A DNA stretch of 36,170 nucleotides, taken from the NCBI GenBank assembly GCA_015207195.1, contig JADEXJ010000056.1, positions 1-36,170 of the forward strand, written 5' to 3'. Every line of letters begins with the position of its first letter. Position 1 is the first letter of the stretch. Both the position numbers and the translations under genes were made by a program. This DNA comes from Pleurocapsales cyanobacterium LEGE 10410. Lineage in GTDB: Bacteria; Cyanobacteriota; Cyanobacteriia; Cyanobacteriales; Xenococcaceae. The notes beneath the pieces were generated by a model that saw nothing but the letters and a program-made list of their open reading frames with translations, was not told where the DNA came from and made no database searches. This document shows positions 8,419 through 16,874 of the stretch, piece after piece.

Positions 8419-11400
8419 TTAAATCTCTAGCTGATTGCGATCTGGTTCGGGATCGTTAGAGCGATCGCTCTCGATCTCCTTTTGCTGTTTCGGTAAGGCT
8501 TTACGGTATTTTTCCCGCTTGTTGATAATCGAACTCAGGCGGTCTTGGTTAGATCTTTGAGTGGTTGCTGCCTCTCTACGACGAGCTTTGCTGCGTAACT
8601 TTTTCGGACTTCTAGGCAGTTCTTTATGAGGAACAATAATCGAACTAGGCTCGATCGAAAGCTCTACGGTTTTGCCATCGGAGGTCGGTTGAGCCATAAA
8701 GTTAGCCGAGACGGGTAGTTTGGGAGAGTCTTGGGAAAACATTCCCAGAGAGTAATAGTTGCCGTCTCCAGGATTTTGCATATAGACCATCGGATCTCCG
8801 TGGCGGTCTGAGGTGGGATCGTTAAAGGTCGAAACGGTAAAGTTAAGTTGACGATTCTGATAATAAGCAGAGCTAAAATCGTGCTGGGCATAAGCATTTT
8901 TATCTTTGCCGAGTAACTGAACTTGGCTTATTTCCTGTCCCAAAGCCTGACTAACCCTTTCTGGCATTACGGAAAAGACTAGTGAAGCTTTACGGCTTGT
9001 CTGACCCATCAACCAGTTCATGTGTCTGGGAGCAACAACATTAACTGGATTATATTTTTTAGTACCAGAAGTGAAGGAAAATAGTTTGTTATAAAGCTGG
9101 CGGTCATTGCTAAATAAAGTCTGTTTAGCTTTTTTTATGTCGATTAGATCGTGGTGACGGGCAATCTGGGGGTCGTGGAAAGGCTCGAATAACTGTTTAA
9201 CGTGGGGAGCTATATTCTTGATGGCAAAGACGACGCAGGGTTTGCTGGGATGAACCGTAGCCTCAAAGTCTTGACCTTGAGCATCCAACATTTCCTTGAT
9301 GTATACGGCGCAGTCTTTTCTGCCCTGGCTGGCAAAGAGACTAGATTCAAAGGGAGCTTCGACAATATAGGCTGGTTGGTCTTTAATTAAGTCCCGTCTA
9401 TATTGATGCTTTTCCTTTTGATAGGTGTAGATACTCGGATCGAAGTGACGACAGATATTGATACACTTGCGACGACAAGAGGTTTCCGAACTATTGTTAT
9501 GTTGTTTTTGCCAGAGAGTAGCAGCCAATTCATCTTTGGCAACACTGCTCAGTTGAGCCGTCATGATTTGCTCTTTGATTCCCGCGTAGGTTCTGGCAAA
9601 TCTTTCTTTAATCTGTTGAGAATCGCTAATTTTCTCTCGAACGATGAGTTTTACGTTGTCGTTGTACTGTTGAATGATATTCGATCCCAGTCGTGCGATC
9701 GCAGCTTTGGCTGTATCATCTAAATTACTATCCTGGCTCTGTAGCAGATGCTTGTATTGACTGACGGGCATCTCTTTTAGCTCGCAACTCTCCCAAATCT
9801 GGTTGATATGGCGGGGTAAGATATCTACCACCGAATCATTTTGAGCTACTGGCATGGGAGCAGAGCTAAATACCCGCTCATCTTGTTTAAAGTCGAAAAA
9901 GGGTAGGGCAAAAGCTTCACTATTAAGTCGTCGATTTAAGTCTGGATAATAATCGGTGTAGCGAGTCGAAGATTTGGGACTGTCTACTTCAACCTGCAAG
10001 GAATCGAATAGGACATCCATTAGTTCTCGTTTAAATTTCAAGAAGTATTTTTGGTCTTGAACATCAGCTTCGGGATTTGGTTGGGCGCAGTTTACTCTAC
10101 CGATGGCGTTGGCGATACGACCAATGGAATTTAACCTGACAGCTAGTGCCATGTGTTTGAGGTCAGACTGAGGATAAGCGAGTTTCTCTTTCTTGACTAC
10201 AGGATTAAAGTCGCGGTTGGTATCGTTACCTTCAACATCTAACTGTACTTGTGCGGTACGAGTTTCCCCTGCAATTGTGGGAAGCAGATCGCAGGGAGTA
10301 CAGACTAGCTGGTCGCCATCAAAGTCACACTGATGATACTTCATGGCATCGTCAGGATTGATAAAGACACATCCTTTAGTATCAATTAGTTCGGGGATTT
10401 GCTCGTTATCTACAACGTAACGGCGGATATTATCTTTATTGATAATTGGGTAGCGAGTGACGATTACCTCTGTGCCATTAATAATATGAGGGGCTATTAC
10501 CGTACCAGGCTCGATCTCGGCAGGTTGAGCCATTGCCGATTCTAAAGTGTTAGCTCCTTTAGTTGCTAGTTCTAGCCAGCGTCTGCGTAACTGATCGCGA
10601 CAGAATGAGACAATCTTGGGATGGTTGGCTAATTCTCCTCTGGTATCGGCACGCAGAACCTCAATTAGACCAAACTCGTTTTTATCTTCAACCTCTTCGC
10701 CCTCTAAGTTTTTAAGCTTTTGCTTTTGGTCATGATTTTTGACTAAATATTGAGCCAAAAGCTGATAGTCATTTTGGATTGACTTTAAGTATTCAGCTTC
10801 GGCTACGGTAGAGGGGACGAGATCTTGCTCGATCGCCTGGGGAGAATACCATTGAGTAAGCTGCCAAGAATTGCGATAATCCTGAAGCTCGGCGTTGGAG
10901 TTATTTCCCAACACTACTTCTGGCATTTGATATACGCCACATGCAAGGCGATCGCGACCCCAATCATAGGCGTGTGCTAGAACGTCTAAAGCCTGTTTGC
11001 TCGGTTGCTGGAGGATATAGCTTTGGTCATTTGAGTCGATTTGATACTGGACTCCTTGGTTTTGCAAAATGGTAGGTAAATAGCTTAAATCGGCGAGCTG
11101 CTGCTGGCTGGGATTGGGTTTAGGAGTCAACCGCCACTGGTTGTTTATCTGACTAACCTGCATTGGTCCCGTGTTGTTAGACCATCCCTTAATCGAACTG
11201 CGATCGAGAACTAAGTCATAACCACGATTTTCAGTGCGTCTACTGTCTATAGCTACCGTACCTTTGGCGATAAAGGCTGGGAGAGGACTATTGGGACTAG
11301 AATTTGCCAGACGAAATTGGAAAGGAGTATTTTCTTTCCCTCCTAAGACTTTTGCTAAACGAGTCGAAACTTTACCATGACAGTCTCCCACCCTTAAGTC

Positions 11401-11859
11401 TTTAGCTACCTTACGTTCCATTTCACTTTCATGCTCGAAATCAACGATCTTAACGGTTATAGGCTTGTCTAAATTAGCAATGCCTTCAGTACAGCTAGAT
11501 ACCAGTAGAGAACCGTATCTACAGCAGTGGTCGGGTTGAGAGGCAAAAAAGCGATCGCGTACCTGCGCTGCTACTTCAGGTTCAGCCATATATACCGTCC
11601 CTCCAGAGGCTAACAGGACTTCATTACAGCTACCTAAATTGAGGCGATCTAGCTGTGAGAAATAAGCTTGAAGATTGTAGTTTGGATCTTGTGTCGCCCG
11701 TAGCAGGTCATCATCAACCTTAACCGCAATAATTTTATCTTCCGCATCGGGAACTAACTGAGATAAAACACAATTTCCTAAATCTTGATGTCCGTCAAAA
11801 TTTTGATGAGCGATATTATAAACCCTGACTTTTAAGCCAGGATCTGGGATTTTGCTCAT
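8419..11859 (-). CDS. Single-chain two-barrel RNA polymerase-like protein (DFDGD motif)
   Basis: About 1146 residues from the ATG at 11859; a GTG three codons earlier (11868) is the alternative, and residue numbers here count from that GTG. Residues 515-519 are DFDGD in the context YHQCDFDGDQLVC, preceded by VIVTRYPIINKDNIRRYVV and GCVFINP. This matches the catalytic double-psi beta-barrel of RNAP beta' (NRAP...NADFDGDQM) and of eukaryotic RdRPs. Residues 161-229 hold GDCHGKVS, FQFR, FIAKGT and SSIKGW, which resemble the RdRP/YonO first barrel (dGxGxiS, QiRxxGxKG) with lysines at 202 and 227. Further on, LFDSLQVEVDSPKSS recalls the RdRP hxSxAVDxxKtG stretch. Two barrels in one chain define the YonO/QDE-1 type rather than the split cellular beta and beta' type. 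Nucleic-acid polymerase activity is inferred; whether the template is DNA or RNA, and the role, are unknown. The 667-residue gene follows in the same operon. Confidence 0.75.
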   Translation of the reverse strand: MSKIPDPGLKVRVYNIAHQNFDGHQDLGNCVLSQLVPDAEDKIIAVKVDDDLLRATQDPNYNLQAYFSQLDRLNLGSCNEVLLASGGTVYMAEPEVAAQVRDRFFASQPDHCCRYGSLLVSSCTEGIANLDKPITVKIVDFEHESEMERKVAKDLRVGDCHGKVSTRLAKVLGGKENTPFQFRLANSSPNSPLPAFIAKGTVAIDSRRTENRGYDLVLDRSSIKGWSNNTGPMQVSQINNQWRLTPKPNPSQQQLADLSYLPTILQNQGVQYQIDSNDQSYILQQPSKQALDVLAHAYDWGRDRLACGVYQMPEVVLGNNSNAELQDYRNSWQLTQWYSPQAIEQDLVPSTVAEAEYLKSIQNDYQLLAQYLVKNHDQKQKLKNLEGEEVEDKNEFGLIEVLRADTRGELANHPKIVSFCRDQLRRRWLELATKGANTLESAMAQPAEIEPGTVIAPHIINGTEVIVTRYPIINKDNIRRYVVDNEQIPELIDTKGCVFINPDDAMKYHQCDFDGDQLVCTPCDLLPTIAGETRTAQVQLDVEGNDTNRDFNPVVKKEKLAYPQSDLKHMALAVRLNSIGRIANAIGRVNCAQPNPEADVQDQKYFLKFKRELMDVLFDSLQVEVDSPKSSTRYTDYYPDLNRRLNSEAFALPFFDFKQDERVFSSAPMPVAQNDSVVDILPRHINQIWESCELKEMPVSQYKHLLQSQDSNLDDTAKAAIARLGSNIIQQYNDNVKLIVREKISDSQQIKERFARTYAGIKEQIMTAQLSSVAKDELAATLWQKQHNNSSETSCRRKCINICRHFDPSIYTYQKEKHQYRRDLIKDQPAYIVEAPFESSLFASQGRKDCAVYIKEMLDAQGQDFEATVHPSKPCVVFAIKNIAPHVKQLFEPFHDPQIARHHDLIDIKKAKQTLFSNDRQLYNKLFSFTSGTKKYNPVNVVAPRHMNWLMGQTSRKASLVFSVMPERVSQALGQEISQVQLLGKDKNAYAQHDFSSAYYQNRQLNFTVSTFNDPTSDRHGDPMVYMQNPGDGNYYSLGMFSQDSPKLPVSANFMAQPTSDGKTVELSIEPSSIIVPHKELPRSPKKLRSKARRREAATTQRSNQDRLSSIINKREKYRKALPKQQKEIESDRSNDPEPDRNQLEI

Positions 11860-11983
11860 GGTTTTCACTTATAATCTTGAAAGTTACATCCGCAGTTTAG
11901 ATGTGGTAGGTTGGATCGGCTCTAACTTCCTCAGTAAATTGGGTCGTACTAAAGTCCCATACATAATTGAGAATTTATTTGCC

Positions 11984-12304
11984 ATGAGTGTTGGATGCAG
12001 TAATTTTCCAGTAAAAGTCCCCAAAGGTTTTAATTACGATGCGGTAGAACAGGCATTAGAACGTCAAGAGCCAGTTTCTCTAGCGGATGAAGGTTGTTAT
12101 GTTGCCCTGCAACTCTGCATTCAAGATTATCGCCGAATGTTTGAGGCTAATTTTATCGACGGAGAGGATGGCTGTTATACCGTAGATTACGAGTATCAGA
12201 CTTTTCCCTTTTACTATGTTCTACATCCACCTACGCCTGTAGATTGGGAGCGGGATTCCGTTGAAGAGATGATAGATAAATCTACTTTTTGGGATCGGTT
12301 GTGA
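11984..12304 (+). CDS. Hypothetical small protein
   Basis: 106 residues from the ATG at 11984. The frame is open back to an ATG at 11852, which would give 150 residues but would overlap the start of the divergent RNAP-like gene and leave no room for promoters, so the shorter form is preferred. The sequence begins MSVGCSNFPVKVPKGFNYDA and is acidic and rich in aromatics (QTFPFYYVLHPPTPVDW). It has no membrane span and no family I recognise. It lies directly upstream of the toxin-antitoxin pair on the same strand and could be transcribed with it. Confidence 0.5.
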   Translation: MSVGCSNFPVKVPKGFNYDAVEQALERQEPVSLADEGCYVALQLCIQDYRRMFEANFIDGEDGCYTVDYEYQTFPFYYVLHPPTPVDWERDSVEEMIDKSTFWDRL

Positions 12305-12370
12305 GTTGTTTTGGGAATATCTGAATGCGAGCAATTAATATTAAAAAATAAATCACCTTACCTTCAACTA

Positions 12371-12610
12371 ATGGTTAATAAAGAAGTCTTAAAAGAAATT
12401 GCTGCCAATGTGCAAATATTTTCCGACGTAGAACAAAAAGAAAGGTTTCTCTTTGTAGTGGGAGCTTTAGTTTCCAGGCTCATTAGCTTGAAGAAAGCAG
12501 CAGAGATTATGGGACTTGAGGTCGAAGCTCTTCTACAAATACTAGAGTCTATGGATATAGAATTTTCTTATCTGAGTAGTGAGGATATTGCCATCGAGAG
12601 AAGCTGGTAA
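12371..12610 (+). CDS. UPF0175-like antitoxin
   Basis: 79 residues from the ATG at 12371; a TTG at 12311 would add 20 residues. The core KERFLFVVGALVSRLISLKKAAEIMGL followed by LLQILESMDIEF matches UPF0175 antitoxins, in which a short helix and the 'lS..kAAelaGl' helix-turn-helix precede a conserved 'fl..L...gi' segment. The stop lies 7 bp before the PIN-domain gene, the usual antitoxin-first order. It should bind and neutralise the PIN toxin and repress its own promoter. No clear Shine-Dalgarno decides the start. Confidence 0.72.
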   Translation: MVNKEVLKEIAANVQIFSDVEQKERFLFVVGALVSRLISLKKAAEIMGLEVEALLQILESMDIEFSYLSSEDIAIERSW

Positions 12611-12617
12611 GAAATAG

Positions 12618-13100
12618 ATGAAAATTGTTTTCAATTCTTCCCCTTTAATTTTTTTGTCTCGATTAAATTATTTAGATTTATTTCTTCGGTATGACTATCA
12701 CTTTTATATGCCAGAAGTAGTAGTAGATGAAATTAATGCTAAACAAGATGAGGCTAGTCAGTACATCAATCATGCGATCGACCGCAACAGCCTCATAATT
12801 CAGCAGACAAAACTTTTATCTTTAGCTAATAGTATTAACGAAAGGCTTGGAAGAGGTGAAGCAGAAGCGATCTCTCTTGCTACCGAATTACAATCTGACT
12901 ATGTAATCTTAGATGATTTTGCTGCTCGTCGTGAAGCTATGAGATTGGGTTTAAACGTTAAAGGAACTTTAGCTATCATCAAAAAAATGATGGCAGATGA
13001 TAAAGTCAAAATAGATGATTTAGAACAGTTTTATCAGCGGTTGCTACAAATTAAATTCAGAGTTAAACGCTCTGTTTTCGACGCAATTTTAATCGACTAA
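12618..13100 (+). CDS. PIN-domain toxin, DUF3368 family
   Basis: 160 residues, the normal length for the family. It opens MKIVFNSSPLIFLSRL, where PIN domains carry their first acidic residue; here it is Asn6, a common variant in DUF3368 proteins. The second acidic position is the Glu in VVVDEI, followed by GRGEAEAISLA and then YVILDDFAARREAMRLGL with the third and fourth acidic residues. The following G-TLAII segment is also typical. PIN proteins are Mg-dependent RNases, and with the UPF0175 gene just upstream this makes a type II toxin-antitoxin module. Plasmid maintenance is the likely benefit. The gene appears intact. Confidence 0.85.
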   Translation: MKIVFNSSPLIFLSRLNYLDLFLRYDYHFYMPEVVVDEINAKQDEASQYINHAIDRNSLIIQQTKLLSLANSINERLGRGEAEAISLATELQSDYVILDDFAARREAMRLGLNVKGTLAIIKKMMADDKVKIDDLEQFYQRLLQIKFRVKRSVFDAILID

Positions 13101-13198
13101 TGTTTGTAAAACCTTATTAATATCGCCAATATCTGCTTCAAGATCTTTTAAGTTTGCCAGAACTTCTAATAACGATTTCTTATCGCAGGGTTTAGTAA

Positions 13199-13355
13199 TT
13201 AGTTTTTCTTTTCTTGTCGTAGCTGACGAAATTCCTCTACGAGTTCGTCTTCTGTGATTCCCTTGTCAGCCAATAGCCGATCTAATTTCTCTGCTGCCAC
13301 TTTCAAAGATTCTAATTCTGCTTGTTCTGGCTCTTTATGAGTAGGCAAAAAATAA
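13199..13355 (-). pseudogene. 3' part of Phd-like antitoxin gene split by the ISL3 element
   Basis: This is the C-terminal half of an antitoxin, ending GITEDELVEEFRQLRQEKKN and TAA. It continues in frame with 14769-14869 once the IS and one copy of the 8-bp target duplication are removed (101 + 157 = 258 bp, that is 85 codons plus stop). A TTG inside the IS end at 13381 gives the fragment an apparent but artificial start. The partner toxin is not visible. The next 100 bp on the minus strand (about 13090-13198) hold another open frame (ending DINKVLQTLVD) with no start, unassigned. Confidence 0.8.
13348..13355. repeat. Target-site duplication AAAAATAA, left copy
   Basis: The eight bases AAAAATAA directly abut the left inverted repeat of the ISL3 element and are identical to 14761-14768 on the other side. 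Eight-bp duplications are normal for the ISL3 family. Confidence 0.92.
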
Positions 13356-14760
13356 GGTTCTACCGAACTTACTGTGTACAACTAGCTAGCAAAGTGCCAA
13401 GTTAAAAGGCTTCTAAGTTGAAAGTTATTAAAATTTCTGAAGCCAAAAGCTCTTCTTTTTATTAACTTAAGTTTATTATTAATTCCTTCTACTATTCCTT
13501 GTGTAGTTCTTTCATCAAAATAAGTAACAATTTCGCCTATCCATCTTTTTATTGTCCCAAAACTTTTTGGGAAATAGTCGGAAATATCTTTTAACCAATC
13601 TGCTAAATTAAATAATCCTTCTCTCCAATCTTTACTACTTTCAAAAATATTTCTTAATTTTTCTTTTAAGACGTGCATTTTAGTTAAAACAGGAGCTACT
13701 TTTTCAACTTCTTTTAATTTTTCTTTTTCGTCTTCATTTAAATCTTGTTCATTTTTTAGCAACACATACTTACTCTTTGTTAATCCCGATAATATTTTTT
13801 CTTTTTGGGATTTACTTTTGAGCTTTTCTGCTTCTCTTTTAATTTTCCTTCTAGCCGAATCCAATTCATCTGTTACTTGTTTCATAACATGAAATCTATC
13901 AGCAACTATTTCTGCTTGTGGCATTAATTCCTTAGCTATATTTTTATAGGGTTTCCACAGGTCTATACTTACTTCTTGGATTTTGGATAAAACCTTTTCT
14001 CCCCAAGTTTCTAAGTGTTCTGTGATTTCTTTTTTGGTTCTTTTCTCTACAAGTCCTACTAATTTTCCCTTTTCTAAATCTACAAAAACAACATAATAAT
14101 TTCTTTGTCCTTTGACCACTGCTATTTCATCAATTCCTAGCTTCTTTAAATTCACAGGTTTTTCTTTGACTAGGTATGTACCTAAATCTTTCAACATTGT
14201 TTCAATTTCTTGTTCACTTAAATCATTTCTCTTTGCAACATTTTTGATATCACTGTTTAAAACTTCTTCAATTATTTTTTTAACAAATCGTAAGGTATGT
14301 ACTCGTCTTTTTTGCACAAACTCTAATTCTTCAGTAAACTTGTTCTGACAATGAGGACATCTCATTCGACGACGATTTACTTTTAAATAAACCAATTGTT
14401 GCCCAAAGGATAAATCTCGAACAGTTTGAAAATTATTTTGATGTAATAGCTCGGTGGTTTTTCGACAATTTGGACACAGAACTTTTTTTTGAGTATTTTC
14501 TAATGATAAAATTATTCCTATTCCTTCAATTATCCGATAATCTATCACTTTAACTTCTTCTAAATTTAGGAGTTGGTTCATTAGATGAAGTTCGGAATTT
14601 GATGCCATTTTATTTTTAATTGATAAATATTTATTTTATATCAATAACAATCAACCAGGTTAATCGGCAAAGGTCAACTCTGGCATAGCTTATATTTAGC
14701 GATCGCCTTATTTACAGAACAAAATCTTTATTAGTTTTACACGTTAGGTTTGGTAGAACC
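13356..14760 (-). mobile_element. Complete ISL3-family insertion sequence
   Basis: A 1405-bp element. The left end begins GGTTCTACCGAACTTACTG (13356) and the right end, read on the minus strand from 14760, begins GGTTCTACCAAACCTAACG. The inverted repeats run about 29 bp with a few mismatches. It carries one intact transposase gene on the minus strand and is flanked by AAAAATAA on both sides. It sits inside an antitoxin gene. The exact duplication and intact reading frame suggest a fairly recent insertion. One HIP1 site lies within it at about 14699. Confidence 0.93.
13382..14608 (-). CDS. ISL3-family transposase (DDE), intact
   Basis: 408 residues. N-terminal zinc-binding motifs CPNC (about 40-43) and CPHC (about 79-82) are followed by a helix-turn-helix region, then the ISL3-type DDE catalytic domain: LGIDEIAVVKGQ with the first Asp, EIVADRFHVMKQV with the second, and QGIVEGINNKLKLIKRRAFGFRN with the Glu. 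The C-terminus ends in RSLLTWHFAS, with the stop codon lying within the left inverted repeat. No frameshift or stop is seen, so the enzyme may be active. It catalyses movement of the surrounding element. Confidence 0.95.
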   Translation of the reverse strand: MASNSELHLMNQLLNLEEVKVIDYRIIEGIGIILSLENTQKKVLCPNCRKTTELLHQNNFQTVRDLSFGQQLVYLKVNRRRMRCPHCQNKFTEELEFVQKRRVHTLRFVKKIIEEVLNSDIKNVAKRNDLSEQEIETMLKDLGTYLVKEKPVNLKKLGIDEIAVVKGQRNYYVVFVDLEKGKLVGLVEKRTKKEITEHLETWGEKVLSKIQEVSIDLWKPYKNIAKELMPQAEIVADRFHVMKQVTDELDSARRKIKREAEKLKSKSQKEKILSGLTKSKYVLLKNEQDLNEDEKEKLKEVEKVAPVLTKMHVLKEKLRNIFESSKDWREGLFNLADWLKDISDYFPKSFGTIKRWIGEIVTYFDERTTQGIVEGINNKLKLIKRRAFGFRNFNNFQLRSLLTWHFAS

Positions 14761-14768
14761 AAAAATAA
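14761..14768. repeat. Target-site duplication AAAAATAA, right copy
   Basis: Exact match to 13348-13355, directly abutting the right inverted repeat of the ISL3 element. Confidence 0.92.
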
Positions 14769-14869
14769 CCCACAGTTTGACCATGACGCATGACAGCTAT
14801 AGGTTTAGTTGCACTAATATATTTTGCTAAGTTGTTTCTAAATTCTCGTATGCCAATTTTTTCCAGCAT
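14761..14869 (-). pseudogene. 5' part of Phd-like antitoxin gene split by the ISL3 element
   Basis: It starts at the ATG at 14867-14869 with AAGAG just upstream and encodes MLEKIGIREFRNNLAKYI and then ATKPIAVMRHGQTVGYF, a Phd/YefM-like N-terminus with the characteristic 'kPiaV.r.Gq.vgyf.P' strand. Reading on into the IS adds only a few residues and stops at 14744-14746, giving a 41-residue product. That product keeps the DNA-binding half but loses the toxin-binding tail encoded at 13199-13355. With the IS removed the protein would be 85 residues, a normal antitoxin size. Confidence 0.8.
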
Positions 14870-14884
14870 TTTCTTGCTCTTTAG

Positions 14885-14906
14885 TTGTGTACTTCTGTGT
14901 ACACAA
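14885..14906. promoter_or_regulatory. Probable autoregulatory operator of the split antitoxin
   Basis: Perfect 8-bp arms TTGTGTAC and GTACACAA are separated by TTCTGT, with a nested TGTGTACACA palindrome. It lies 16 bp upstream of the antitoxin start, where antitoxins of this class bind to repress their operon. Recognition by this antitoxin is inferred. Confidence 0.5.
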
Positions 14907-14970
14907 TTTAACATAATGATCTTTAATTTGCTGTTGGATTATATCTATTTCAATTTTGGCGCGATCGCTT

Positions 14971-15000
14971 TTGACTCTGGATACAAAGACCGGTTTTATA
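14971..15000 (+). promoter_or_regulatory. Possible promoter of the qat operon
   Basis: TTGACT (14971-14976) and TTTATA (14995-15000) are separated by 18 bp, a plausible sigma-70-type pair about 65 bp before the qatA start. It is the only good candidate in the 160 bp between the antitoxin operator and qatA. Confidence 0.35.
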
Positions 15001-15066
15001 TGTGGCATAAACAGTTAACAAAAAATATAATGGTGTTTCACTTTCCAGGAATTGAGGGGTAAATGA

Positions 15067-16872
15067 GTGTGGGCAGATAGAGAATCTGAAATTGATTACT
15101 TAAATTTCAGCGAGATTTCAGAACAGGCAGTTGATGTAATTACCGCCCCAGGAATGCTGCCTATTTCTCTGGGAGTTTTTGGTAATTGGGGGGCTGGTAA
15201 GTCTACATTACTAAAGTTGATCGAAAAAGACTTAAGAACATCTGAAGGGTTATCCAGCAGGAAAAAAAAGGAATATATACTTGTTAATTTTAATGCTTGG
15301 CGATACCAAGGATATGATGACTCGCGCGCCGCGCTTCTCGAAGTTATTGGCGCTGAATTAAATAAAGAAGCGAAAGACAACGAGCCGCTACACAAAAAAA
15401 CTAAAAACCTTCTGGCTCGGATTAATATTTTTCGTATTCTTGGTTTCGGCGCAGAAGGTCTGGCTTTAGCTCATGGAGTCCCTACAGGTGGGTTCTTAGC
15501 ACGAATTTTTGGTGCAACTCAAAATCTTGTGGATAGTGTTCAAGAAGAAAAAAAGCTGACAGGTTCGGAGTATCAAGACTTAGAGAAGCTAGCTAAGGAT
15601 GGAAAGGAGACTATGGGAGAATTTTTTAAAGATACTCCTCAAATAACTCCTCCGCAGCAGATTGCTGCCTTTCAGAAAGAATATAGCGAAATATTAAAAG
15701 AGTTAGATAGTACTCTAGTTGTTTTTATCGATAATTTGGATAGATGCCTACCACGTAATGCGATTCAAACCTTAGAAGCTATAAGCCTATTTTTATTCCT
15801 TCCTAACACAGCATTTGTGATCGCCGCAGATGAGGAAATGATTAGAGGTTCTGTTGGTGAGTACTTCAAAGGAACAAGCAATCGCCATCAGATTGACTAT
15901 ATAGATAAGCTAATACAATTTCCCATCCAGGTTCCAAAAGCTGGAATTCGTGAAATTAGAGCATATTTATTTATGCTCTTTGCAATCGATAAAGGTTTAG
16001 ACGAACAGGATTTGGTAAAAATAAGATCGAAATTGGAAAGTTCCTTACAGCAATCTTGGAAATCAGAACCTATTAAAGTAGATAAACTGCTGGAAATTAT
16101 AGACCAAGAGGATAAAGACAATCTTCGACAAGCATTTGATTTAGCAAATAGAATTACACCTATTTTGGCTACTTCTCCTAATATTCAAGGAAATCCTCGT
16201 ATAGTGAAACGGCTTTTAAACGTAATTAAAATGCGATCCAATATTGCTAAACGGCGAAAAATGCCCATTGATGAGAACATTATTGCTAAATTGGTCATTT
16301 TCGAGCGTTGTGCAGGGGCTTCCGCAACATTAGATCTTTATCAACTTATTGATAGTAAAGCTGGTAAACCAGAGATATTTGAACAATTAGAAAGTACGGA
16401 AAACGATAATTTTCCTAACAATGCTCCGTCAAGTTGGAAGGATAAATCTGACTTTATAATGCGATGGAGTAAATTAAAACCACAACTTAGCGATGTAGAC
16501 TTAAGAGCAGCAATTTATTTATCACGAGCTACAATGCCGATTGGTGTTTACACAGCGGGATTGAGTGAAGAAGGACAAGAGGCATTACGGACATTAGCAG
16601 AAACAAAAAAAATGACCTCTCCTGGAGCAGATTCAGCTCTAAAACAACTACCTAAGGAAGATGAGATTCTTGTAATGGAAGAGCTAGTCAACAAACTACG
16701 CCAAGTATCAAGTTGGGAAAACCAGCCAGTGGGATTTGCTGGAGCTTGCAAACTAGCTGAGCATTCAGAACAAGCTGCAAAAATTTTTATTAGATATCTC
16801 AGTAGTCTTCTTCAACAGCCTCCCTGGATGAAAGCAATGTTGAAAAAGAAAACATGGTATGAAGGAGTTTAA
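15067..16872 (+). CDS. qatA: QatA, KAP-family P-loop NTPase of the Qat anti-phage system
   Basis: 601 residues from a GTG at 15067. The Shine-Dalgarno GAGGGG lies 8 bases upstream, and the N-terminus WADRESEIDYLNF matches the family start, so GTG is preferred; the nearby ATG at 15063 runs into a stop. Walker A is GNWGAGKS (39-46) and Walker B is VVFIDNLDRC near 219-228, the hhhhDxLDRC form of KAP NTPases. The insert between them (about 110-160) contains glycine-rich and weakly hydrophobic stretches. KAP NTPases associate with membranes and drive anti-phage systems. It is the first gene of a tight four-gene operon with qatB, qatC and qatD. The call rests on the motifs plus the complete gene order. 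Confidence 0.92.
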   Translation: MWADRESEIDYLNFSEISEQAVDVITAPGMLPISLGVFGNWGAGKSTLLKLIEKDLRTSEGLSSRKKKEYILVNFNAWRYQGYDDSRAALLEVIGAELNKEAKDNEPLHKKTKNLLARINIFRILGFGAEGLALAHGVPTGGFLARIFGATQNLVDSVQEEKKLTGSEYQDLEKLAKDGKETMGEFFKDTPQITPPQQIAAFQKEYSEILKELDSTLVVFIDNLDRCLPRNAIQTLEAISLFLFLPNTAFVIAADEEMIRGSVGEYFKGTSNRHQIDYIDKLIQFPIQVPKAGIREIRAYLFMLFAIDKGLDEQDLVKIRSKLESSLQQSWKSEPIKVDKLLEIIDQEDKDNLRQAFDLANRITPILATSPNIQGNPRIVKRLLNVIKMRSNIAKRRKMPIDENIIAKLVIFERCAGASATLDLYQLIDSKAGKPEIFEQLESTENDNFPNNAPSSWKDKSDFIMRWSKLKPQLSDVDLRAAIYLSRATMPIGVYTAGLSEEGQEALRTLAETKKMTSPGADSALKQLPKEDEILVMEELVNKLRQVSSWENQPVGFAGACKLAEHSEQAAKIFIRYLSSLLQQPPWMKAMLKKKTWYEGV

Positions 16873-16874
16873 TT

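Noticed and set aside
8172-9723. Plus-strand frames opposite the 667-residue and RNAP-like genes
   Set aside because: Shadows of long minus-strand genes; no start signals or recognisable domains.
13199-13381. 60-codon minus-strand frame as an independent small gene
   Set aside because: Its first codons come from the ISL3 inverted repeat; it is the 3' remnant of the split antitoxin.
14790-15062. 90-codon hydrophobic plus-strand frame before qatA
   Set aside because: It overlaps the antitoxin 5' part on the other strand, its operator and the likely qat promoter. Hydrophobicity is explained by AT-rich DNA.
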